Shown piece after piece: positions 6,376-13,630 of a stretch of DNA of 15,644 nt. Position 1 is the first letter of the stretch. Every line of letters begins with the position of its first letter. The DNA is from JBCCSZ01 sp039199225 (GTDB taxonomy: Bacteria; Bacteroidota; Bacteroidia; Chitinophagales; Saprospiraceae). The stretch spans positions 1 through 15,644 of the forward strand of contig JBCCSZ010000186.1 of the NCBI GenBank assembly GCA_039199225.1, in the 5' to 3' direction. The notes below the pieces were generated by a model. The model worked only from the letters and a program-made list of their open reading frames with translations, did no database searches and was not told the origin of the DNA. A program made the position numbers and the translations under genes.

Positions 6376-8589
6376 ATGACCATCACTGAATCTACAACCA
6401 GCAACGAAAAAGACACTACTACCCACCGCGTACAGGAGCTTTTACAAAAGATGACGCTTCAGGAGAAGATTGGGCAGATGTCCCAATTTTTCAACCACAA
6501 CGGTATTCCCCAAGGGTTTCGCGAGGCCATACAACAGGGAAAAGTTGGTTCTATTTTGAACGAGGTAGATGCAAAAACCCTCCGGGAATTGCAGCGCATT
6601 GCCAAGGAAGAAAGCCGACTCGGCATTCCGATCATTGTCGGTCGAGATGTGATCCATGGTTTTCAGACCATGCTGCCCATCCCTTTGGGTCAAGCAGCCA
6701 GCTGGAATCCGGCATTGGTAGAGAAAGGTGCGAGGATGGCTGCCATCGAAGCAGCTTCCGTAGGTATTCACTGGACATTTGCACCAATGATCGACATCAC
6801 CCGTGACCCGCGTTGGGGGCGTATCGCCGAGTCTCTGGGAGAAGACCCCTACTTGGCCAGCCGACTGGGTGCGGCAATGGTCAAGGGTTTTCAGGGAGAG
6901 GATTTATCAAAACCAGACAGCATCGCCGCCTGTGCCAAGCATTTTGCAGGATACGGCTACTCGGAAGCAGGAAAGGATTATGCCTACGTCAACATCTCTG
7001 AAAATGAGCTGCGCAATGTGGTCCTACCGCCTTTCAAGGCTGCAGCAGATGCAGGCGTTGCTACTTTTATGGCTGCTTTCAGCGATGTCAATGGCATCCC
7101 AGCATCTGGTAATGAATTCTTGATGAACGACATTCTGCGGGGCGAATGGGACTTCAAAGGTTTTGTTGTCAGCGATTGGGACTCTGTTGTCCAGCTCATC
7201 ACTCATGGTTTCTCAGAAAATGAAAAAGAGGCTGCCTTCGAGGCCGTAAATGCCGGGGTGGATATGGAAATGGCCAGCCACTCTTACCTCAATCATCTGG
7301 AAACCCTGGTAGCTGAAGGTAGAATTCCAATAGAAAAGATCGACCACTGCGTCAGCCGCATACTGAAGGTGAAGTTTGACCTAGGCTTATTCGAACAGCC
7401 GATGGTCGACGAGAGCAGTTTTCCCGAAAAAGGCAATGACGATTTCATGCAAATCGCCTATCAGACTGCCTTAGAAAGTTGCGTGCTTTTAAAGAACGAC
7501 TACGATAAACTACCCCTACAAAAAGAACAAATTAAAGACCTGGCGATCATCGGACCATTGGCTGATGATGGTTTTGAGCAAATGGGAACCTGGACCTTCG
7601 ACGGCAAGGCGGAATGGTGCCAAACGCCCCTGCAAGCCATCCGTGAGATGCTTGGAGCGGAAGTCAACATACATGTGGCAAGGGGAATGGAAACGACCCG
7701 CAGCAAAAATAGAGATGGCTTTGCCGAAGCATTGGCTGCTGCCGAAAAAGCAGATACGATCCTTTTCTTTATGGGTGAGGAAGCCATTCTTTCCGGAGAA
7801 GCCCATTGTCGGGCAGACATTGATTTGCCTGGCTACCAAAACGAGCTACTCGAAGAAATTTCCAAGCTGGGCAAGTCGACCATCCTCGTTGTCTTGGCAG
7901 GACGCCCTTTGACCCTGGATCAGACCCAGCACTACGTCAACGCCATGCTCTATGCTTGGCACCCCGGCACGATGGGAGGACCAGCCATCGCCGACATCCT
8001 CTTCGGAAAAGTAAGCCCTTCTGGAAAACTACCCGTTAGCTTCCCTAAAATGGTTGGGCAGATACCTATTTATTACAACCAGCGCAATTCGGGTAAGCCC
8101 GGTACGCCTGAGAGCTTCGTACACATCGATGATGTTCCCGTTCGCGCCGGACAAACTTCCGTTGGAAATACATCTTTTCACTTGGATGCTGGCTACACGC
8201 CCCTCTACCCTTTCGGATTCGGCCTGTCCTATGGACATTTCATCTACCATCAAATACAGCTTTCTGCAGATACCATCCGCATGGGCGAACGACTGGAAGT
8301 ACACGTCCAACTATCCAATGACGGTCGGATGGCCGCAACGGAAACCGTCCAGTTGTACATCCGCGATTTGTTTGGCAGCATCACCCGCCCGGTCAGAGAG
8401 CTCAAGGGCTTCCAGCAAGTACATATGGAGCCCGGGGAGACCACCAGTATCAGCTTTTACCTCCATACCGAAGACCTGGCCTTTTACGATCGAAAAATGG
8501 AATGGAATGCGGAAGCTGGCCAATTTGACATATGGGTTGGAAGCGATTCCAATGCGACTTTGAAAACATCCTTCCGGTTAATTGAGTAA
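6376..8589 (+). CDS. GH3 beta-glucosidase, BglX-like, without signal peptide
   Basis: This enzyme is predicted to release glucose from the non-reducing end of beta-gluco-oligosaccharides. The 737-residue protein has the full three-part GH3 layout: TIM barrel (about 18-345), alpha/beta sandwich (about 365-570) and a C-terminal fibronectin-III-like domain (about 640-725, 'TVQLYIRD ... RPVRELKGF ... PGE'). Visible active-site elements are 'KHFAGYG' (Lys188-His189), the nucleophile Asp267 in 'FVVSDWDS', and a likely acid/base Glu475 in 'LSGEAHCRADIDLPG'. The N-terminus (MTITEST...) is polar, the barrel begins almost at once, and no start codon lies upstream in frame, so the enzyme appears cytoplasmic, unlike typical periplasmic BglX. 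It follows a terminator hairpin and precedes the sugar porter by 79 bases, which suits intracellular processing of imported oligosaccharides. No clear TAnnTTTG element was found in front. Confidence 0.93.
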   Translation: MTITESTTSNEKDTTTHRVQELLQKMTLQEKIGQMSQFFNHNGIPQGFREAIQQGKVGSILNEVDAKTLRELQRIAKEESRLGIPIIVGRDVIHGFQTMLPIPLGQAASWNPALVEKGARMAAIEAASVGIHWTFAPMIDITRDPRWGRIAESLGEDPYLASRLGAAMVKGFQGEDLSKPDSIAACAKHFAGYGYSEAGKDYAYVNISENELRNVVLPPFKAAADAGVATFMAAFSDVNGIPASGNEFLMNDILRGEWDFKGFVVSDWDSVVQLITHGFSENEKEAAFEAVNAGVDMEMASHSYLNHLETLVAEGRIPIEKIDHCVSRILKVKFDLGLFEQPMVDESSFPEKGNDDFMQIAYQTALESCVLLKNDYDKLPLQKEQIKDLAIIGPLADDGFEQMGTWTFDGKAEWCQTPLQAIREMLGAEVNIHVARGMETTRSKNRDGFAEALAAAEKADTILFFMGEEAILSGEAHCRADIDLPGYQNELLEEISKLGKSTILVVLAGRPLTLDQTQHYVNAMLYAWHPGTMGGPAIADILFGKVSPSGKLPVSFPKMVGQIPIYYNQRNSGKPGTPESFVHIDDVPVRAGQTSVGNTSFHLDAGYTPLYPFGFGLSYGHFIYHQIQLSADTIRMGERLEVHVQLSNDGRMAATETVQLYIRDLFGSITRPVRELKGFQQVHMEPGETTSISFYLHTEDLAFYDRKMEWNAEAGQFDIWVGSDSNATLKTSFRLIE

Positions 8590-8668
8590 CAGACAAAAAA
8601 CTTCCAACATATGAACTTGATCCGATAAAAAATTCAAAAAACGACTAAACCAACTAAAATTTCATACA

Positions 8669-10228
8669 ATGGGAAGAACAAACTTTATCGTCCTCGTCGC
8701 CCTGATCGTTGCCTTGGGAGGATTTCTAATGGGCTTCGACGCATCCGTGATTTCTGGTGTCAACAAGTTTATTGAACTCGAATTTGACCTCAGCAAATTG
8801 CAATTGGGTTGGGCGGTAGCATCACTAACCGTTACGGCTACCCTGGCCATGATGGTGGCCGGGCCAGTTAGCGATAAAATTGGAAGAAAGAAAGTTTTAA
8901 CCTATGCCGCCATCCTTTACTTTATCTCAGCGCTTGGTTCAGCCATTGCGCCCTCCTTTCTATTTTTGGTGATTGCCAGAATGATTGGTGGCATCGGTGT
9001 TGGTGCTTCTTTGATCATCGCACCTATGTACATTGCCGAGATCGCGCCGCCGGACATGCGGGGCCGAATGGTTTCTTTCAACCAGCTCAATATCGTCATT
9101 GGTATCTCTGTTGCTTTTTTCACCAATTACATGATTCTTCAACTGGGCGACTCGGATGCTGCCTGGGCCAAATCTTTAAAGTTTGGGGAATACAATTGGC
9201 GTTGGATGCTCGGACTCGAAGCACTTCCAGCCCTTCTTTACTTTTTTTCCTTGTTCATCGTTCCCAAAAGCCCTCGCTGGCTGGCGATGAAAGGCCGATA
9301 CGATGAAGCTCTGGCCATTATGAAAAGAGCAGCGGAAGAAGAAGAGGCCAAAAGAATCATCAACAATGTTAAAAACAGCATGAGCGAGGAAGACAACAGC
9401 GAAAAGCTATCGCTGAAAGAACTCTTCCAGCCCTCTTTGCGCTTGGTTTTGACCATCGGATTGGTCATTGGGATTCTACAGCAAATTACAGGGATCAATT
9501 CTGTTTTCTTCTATGCACCCATGATTTTCGAACAGTCTGGAATTGGAACAGATGCTTCGTTTGTACAAGCCATCTTGGTTGGTTTGGTCAACTTGGTATT
9601 CACCTTGATCGCCATTGCACTGATCGATAAATTGGGACGAAAGCCACTGCTCATTTTCGGTGTAGCTGGAATCGTTGTGACAATGTTCCTACTGGCTTAC
9701 GGATTCAATCAAGCAACTTATACATTGACAGCAGAATCTGTCCAAACGCTGCCCGAAGAGATCAACCGAGAGCAACTCGCTCCGCTCATCGGACAGACCT
9801 TCGACAATGATGTCAGTTATAAAGGTGCCATCCGTGAAACCCTCGGCATGGATGTGGCACAAACCTATGAATCACAGTTGATTACGGCTGCTGTAAAAAT
9901 GAATGCTTGGCTGATTCTCATCGGTATTCTGGGCTTCGTTGCAGCTTTTGCCATCTCGGTGGGTCCTGTGATGTGGGTACTTTTCTCAGAGCTGTTTCCC
10001 AACTGGATCAGGGGGCTGGCCATTTCCTTTGTTGGACTGGTCAACTCGGGCGTCAGTACATTGGTACAATTCATTTTCCCTTGGGAGCTCGACAATCTGG
10101 GCAGTTCCCTCACCTTTATGATCTACGGCATATTTGCTGTCTTGGGATTGATATTCATCATCACCAAGGTTCCGGAAACCAAAGGGAAGTCTTTGGAAGA
10201 ATTGGAGAAATTACTTGTCAAAAACTAG
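8669..10228 (+). CDS. MFS sugar porter family transporter
   Basis: This is predicted to be an inner-membrane proton-sugar symporter or facilitator of the sugar porter family (XylE/GLUT type). The 519-residue protein has about 12 membrane helices and the family signatures: 'GPVSDKIGRKKVL' (65-77), 'RMIGGIGVG ... APMYIAEIAPPDMRGR' (104-133), 'PKSPRWL' (199-205), 'QQITGINSVFFYAP' (271-284), 'DKLGRKPLL' (320-328), 'GPVMWVLFSELFP' (432-444) and the terminal 'PETKGKSLEELE' (502-513). A hydrophilic stretch of about 65 residues (346-411) sits between the predicted helices 9 and 10, longer than in typical family members. It lies between a cytoplasmic-type GH3 and a GH16 gene, 33 bases before the latter. 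The substrate is inferred to be glucose or a short beta-glucan oligosaccharide such as laminaribiose; the sequence does not decide which. Confidence 0.92.
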   Translation: MGRTNFIVLVALIVALGGFLMGFDASVISGVNKFIELEFDLSKLQLGWAVASLTVTATLAMMVAGPVSDKIGRKKVLTYAAILYFISALGSAIAPSFLFLVIARMIGGIGVGASLIIAPMYIAEIAPPDMRGRMVSFNQLNIVIGISVAFFTNYMILQLGDSDAAWAKSLKFGEYNWRWMLGLEALPALLYFFSLFIVPKSPRWLAMKGRYDEALAIMKRAAEEEEAKRIINNVKNSMSEEDNSEKLSLKELFQPSLRLVLTIGLVIGILQQITGINSVFFYAPMIFEQSGIGTDASFVQAILVGLVNLVFTLIAIALIDKLGRKPLLIFGVAGIVVTMFLLAYGFNQATYTLTAESVQTLPEEINREQLAPLIGQTFDNDVSYKGAIRETLGMDVAQTYESQLITAAVKMNAWLILIGILGFVAAFAISVGPVMWVLFSELFPNWIRGLAISFVGLVNSGVSTLVQFIFPWELDNLGSSLTFMIYGIFAVLGLIFIITKVPETKGKSLEELEKLLVKN

Positions 10229-10261
10229 CGCTAAACCCAAGATTGAAAATTTGAACTTCAA

Positions 10262-11557
10262 ATGAAAATAAACAATATTTCAAAGCTCTTTTGCCTAACA
10301 CTGTTTGCATTGACCCTTTTGGTCGGCTGCGCTGAAACGACAGAAGACACTCCTGCCGTTGCTGAAAAGGAAATGCAGCAGGAAGCACAAACGCCACCAG
10401 AACTGATCGTGGAAGCCGAAAGTTTTGTGGATTCCAAGGGAGATGTCACCAAAGAAGAAGATTTAGTGGCCATTTCTTCCTCTGAAGATGCCTGGTTGGC
10501 ATTCGATTTGAACATTCCTGTTTCGGGTCGCTACGTCTTCAGCCTTCAAGCTTCCTCGGATGTCGATAGCAGTACAGCTTGGCTGGAAGATTACATCGAC
10601 AATAAGGACGATCGCACGTACAATGTCACGGGTTCTCTACCTATTGCAAAGACAAACATCGGCCAGTCGACAGTCGACGGTTCTCCCCTTCAAAAAGGGC
10701 TGCACAAAGTGCGGCTGCACCTCAAGGAGGGCAATATTAAGGTCGATAAGTTTAAACTTCGCTTGCTGAAAGAACACCAGACGACACCTAAAAAAATGAC
10801 CCAAAAGACAGATGGTCAGGAATGGAAGGTCGTGTGGGCCGATGAATTCGATGGGGAAGGTTTACCGGACACCAGCAAGTGGACCTTTGACATTGGCAAC
10901 TGGGGTTGGGGCAACAACGAATTGCAATATTACACAGAAAATCGACTGGAAAATGCGCGACAAGAAAATGGCAACCTGATCATTGAAGCTCGGAAAAACG
11001 ATATGGGCCAACAATGGACTTCTGCTCGTCTGACAACCCGCGGCAAGGTTACTTTTCTGTATGGACGCATTGAATTTAGGGCCAAGGTACCGCCTCAACG
11101 GGGCAACTGGGCAGCTGGCTGGACCCTAGGCGACGAATATGTCGACGAACTTTCTTGGCCTTACTGTGGAGAAATTGACATCCTAGAAAGCGTTGGCTAT
11201 GAGATGGATGATGAGACGGGCAATGGCAAAGCCCACGCCTCGGTACATTGCGGCGCCTATTACTTCAAACTCGGTAATCAGCCAACAGCTGTCCTCGACG
11301 TCGAGAATATGCATGAAGCTTACCATCTATATTCTGTCGACTGGACACCAGAGGGTATCACAGCCGCTGTGGATGGCCAGGAATACTTCTCTTACACAGA
11401 TACTTCCAGCGATCTGGCCTGGCCTTTTGGCAAAGCCCAAAACATCATTCTCAACCTCGCGATGGGCGGCGGCTGGGGAGGCGCCCTGGGCATGGACCCT
11501 GATGTAGAAACGCAGCAGTTTTTGATAGACTACGTGCGAGTATACGCCAAACAATAA
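10262..11557 (+). CDS. GH16 beta-glucanase lipoprotein with N-terminal CBM6/35-like domain
   Basis: This is the second predicted endo-beta-1,3-glucanase of the locus, 431 residues. A lipoprotein signal (LLVGC, lipidated Cys23) and an acidic linker precede a beta-rich domain (about 46-168) that begins 'ELIVEAESF' and ends 'IKVDKFKLRLL', as in CBM6/CBM35-type domains. The GH16 domain (about 185-431) has 'WADEFDG', 'WGWGNNELQYYTE', the catalytic 'CGEIDILESVG' (nucleophile Glu304, Asp306, acid/base Glu309) and 'FLIDYVRVYAK'. Compared with the first GH16, it lacks the Cys-flanked insert before WGNNEL, reads 'GNWAAGWTLG' where the other has GLWPAIWMLP, and carries the extra binding domain. The two are therefore likely to prefer different chain lengths or glucan types. 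The binding-domain family is less certain than the catalytic one. A small palindrome, TTTGAACTTCAAA, overlaps the start codon. Confidence 0.9.
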   Translation: MKINNISKLFCLTLFALTLLVGCAETTEDTPAVAEKEMQQEAQTPPELIVEAESFVDSKGDVTKEEDLVAISSSEDAWLAFDLNIPVSGRYVFSLQASSDVDSSTAWLEDYIDNKDDRTYNVTGSLPIAKTNIGQSTVDGSPLQKGLHKVRLHLKEGNIKVDKFKLRLLKEHQTTPKKMTQKTDGQEWKVVWADEFDGEGLPDTSKWTFDIGNWGWGNNELQYYTENRLENARQENGNLIIEARKNDMGQQWTSARLTTRGKVTFLYGRIEFRAKVPPQRGNWAAGWTLGDEYVDELSWPYCGEIDILESVGYEMDDETGNGKAHASVHCGAYYFKLGNQPTAVLDVENMHEAYHLYSVDWTPEGITAAVDGQEYFSYTDTSSDLAWPFGKAQNIILNLAMGGGWGGALGMDPDVETQQFLIDYVRVYAKQ

Positions 11558-11561
11558 CAAG

Positions 11562-11580
11562 CTGGCTATTCGAAAGCCAG
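11562..11580 (+). terminator. Weak intergenic hairpin after the second GH16
   Basis: CTGGCT (11562-11567) pairs with AGCCAG (11575-11580) around a 7-base loop, 5 bases after the stop of the second GH16 gene. The T-tract after it is poor (TATTTC). It may be a 3'-end stabiliser or weak attenuator before the second GH3 rather than a full stop. Confidence 0.35.
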
Positions 11581-11627
11581 TATTTCAAAACGTCAAATTT
11601 TGATCAGCAATTAATAATTTGATTAAG

Positions 11628-13535
11628 ATGGAAAATACGATGACCCAACATACAACGCAACAAAGAGTGGAGTCCATTCTACAGCAAATGACCTTAGACC
11701 AAAAGATTGGGCAGATGACCCAGACCGAACGCATGGCCATCAGCCCAGAAGAGGTGAAAGCCTACCACATCGGCTCGGTATTGAGTGGTGGTGGTTCCGT
11801 TCCAGGCGATAACAAGCCGGCCGATTGGATTGCCATGAACGATGCTTACTGGGCAGCCTCTATGGAAGCGGATGAACACCATATGGCAATTCCAATCATT
11901 TACGGTGTAGATGCCATACATGGTCACAACAATGTGATCGGTGCAACCATTTTTCCGCACAACATTGGTCTTGGAGCAGCCAACGATCCGGAATTGATTG
12001 AACGGATTGCCAAGGTGACTGCTCGCGAAATTTTGTCGACAGGTGTTGAATGGACCTTCGCGCCTACCCTAGCCGTTGCTCGGAACAACCAGTGGGGGCG
12101 CACCTATGAAAGCTATGCTGAAACACCTGAAATTGTCCAATCCTATGCCGGCAGGTTTGTCAGAGGTATACAAGGAGACCTCGGAACTGATTCTGTAGTA
12201 GGCTGCGTCAAACACTGGGTGGGAGATGGAGGAACTTCCTACGGAATCGACCAGGGAGATACGGATATTTCTGATGATGAAATGAGCCGGATACACATTG
12301 CCCCCTATTATCCAGCGATTGCAGAAGGCGTCCTAACTGTGATGGCTTCTTTCAACAGTTGGAAGGGCAAAAAATGTCATGGACACAAATATCTGCTGAC
12401 GGATGTTCTCAAAAACGAATTGGGATTTGAGGGCTTCATCATTTCAGATTGGGATGGTATTGATTACCTGGACTACAACTATGCGGAAACTGTTGCGCTG
12501 AGTGTCAATGCAGGCATTGATATGTTTATGGTTTCTGAAAAATGGCGCGATTTCATTGCCCATTTGAAAGCCCACGTACAGTCCGGCCGTGTTCCAATGG
12601 AAAGAATAGACGATGCCGTTCGCAGAATTTTGTATGTGAAGATAAAATACGGACTATTCGAAAAGCCCAGACCTTCAGAGCGGTATTGGTCTAAGAATCC
12701 AGACTTTGGAACGAAGGCCAACCGGGAAGTAGCTCGCGAAGCTGTTCGGAAGTCCCTGGTACTGCTGAAAAATGAAAACAACATCCTACCGCTCAGCAAA
12801 AACGCCAGAATCATTGTGGCTGGTAAAAATGCCGACGACTGTGGGCATCAATGCGGTGGATTTACAGTCGCTTGGCAAGGCGTTTCCGATAGCAAGCAAA
12901 TCGGAAGGTCTCCGGAAGACGGCAATGTCACGATGGATTACAACTCGGCAAACGCCGGTGTTCAGAAAGGCACCATCGAGGGAGGAACCTCCATTTGGGA
13001 TGGCATCAAAGCCGTTGCCCCCAATGCCATTCTCAACATCAATGGCAGCGCTGCCGATCCCGAAAAACACGATGTCGGCATTGTCGTCATAGGCGAAACA
13101 CCCTATGCCGAAGGAATGGGCGACATTCGAGACGGAGACCACACCATTGCGGAAACATCCGAAAAGATTGAGGGCTTTATGAAAGTCTTGCACCCTTACG
13201 GACATTCTCTAGTGCTCAACGAACTGCATCCAGAAGATTTGCGTGCCATCCACAATATTACCGACAAAGGCATTCCCGCCGTTGTGGTTTTAGTCAGTGG
13301 ACGCACCTTAATCATCAAAAAAGAATTGGAAGAGTCCGCCGCCTTTGTTGCTGCCTGGTTGCCAGGTTCGGAAGGCCAAGGGGTGGCCGATGTATTGTTT
13401 GGGGATTATAATTTCCAAGGTAAGCTCTCTTTTAGCTGGCAAAAAAAGCGGGGAGAAAACTACTTGATGGGAGATAACCCTTACGATCCACTTTTCCCTT
13501 ACGGATACGGCTTGACCTATCCGGATATGGCTTAA
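11628..13535 (+). CDS. GH3 exo-beta-glucanase (ExoI/ExoP-like), without signal peptide
   Basis: This predicted broad exo-beta-1,3/1,4-glucanase or glucosidase resembles the plant ExoI type of GH3. Starting at the ATG at 11628 it has 635 residues; a TTG at 11619 and an ATG at 11640 are also in frame. The barrel (about 10-345) carries 'VDAIHGHNNV', 'KHWVGDGGT' (Lys195-His196) and the nucleophile Asp274 in 'FIISDWDGID'. The second domain (about 365-630) carries 'VVIGETPYAEGMGD', where Glu494 or Glu490 is the acid/base candidate, as in ExoI-type enzymes. It ends at 'FPYGYGLTY' with no fibronectin-like domain, so it is about 100 residues shorter than the other GH3 and clearly from another subgroup. 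The N-terminus (MENTMTQHTTQQ) is polar with no signal peptide, again pointing to the cytoplasm. It complements the first GH3, perhaps acting on other linkages or longer oligomers. Confidence 0.92.
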   Translation: MENTMTQHTTQQRVESILQQMTLDQKIGQMTQTERMAISPEEVKAYHIGSVLSGGGSVPGDNKPADWIAMNDAYWAASMEADEHHMAIPIIYGVDAIHGHNNVIGATIFPHNIGLGAANDPELIERIAKVTAREILSTGVEWTFAPTLAVARNNQWGRTYESYAETPEIVQSYAGRFVRGIQGDLGTDSVVGCVKHWVGDGGTSYGIDQGDTDISDDEMSRIHIAPYYPAIAEGVLTVMASFNSWKGKKCHGHKYLLTDVLKNELGFEGFIISDWDGIDYLDYNYAETVALSVNAGIDMFMVSEKWRDFIAHLKAHVQSGRVPMERIDDAVRRILYVKIKYGLFEKPRPSERYWSKNPDFGTKANREVAREAVRKSLVLLKNENNILPLSKNARIIVAGKNADDCGHQCGGFTVAWQGVSDSKQIGRSPEDGNVTMDYNSANAGVQKGTIEGGTSIWDGIKAVAPNAILNINGSAADPEKHDVGIVVIGETPYAEGMGDIRDGDHTIAETSEKIEGFMKVLHPYGHSLVLNELHPEDLRAIHNITDKGIPAVVVLVSGRTLIIKKELEESAAFVAAWLPGSEGQGVADVLFGDYNFQGKLSFSWQKKRGENYLMGDNPYDPLFPYGYGLTYPDMA

Positions 13536-13591
13536 TACAAAACGAAAAATCTACCATATTAATTTATCGCTAGCTAGAGTAAAGCAATGCC

Positions 13592-13599
13592 TGAATTTG
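13592..13599 (+). promoter_or_regulatory. Weak -7-like element before the repeat-protein gene
   Basis: TGAATTTG matches TAnnTTTG at all but one base and lies 31 bases before the ATG at 13631. No -33 element is visible. A single TACATC (the complement of GATGTA) follows at 13606-13611. The gene may have its own promoter or be read through from the GH3. Confidence 0.2.
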
Positions 13600-13630
13600 T
13601 TTCTCTACATCATTTAAACCATTTCATAAG

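Noticed and set aside
11611..11621. A promoter element TAATTTG before the second GH3 gene
   Set aside because: The spacing is one base short of TAnnTTTG and it lies only 6 bases from the chosen ATG, leaving no room for a leader.
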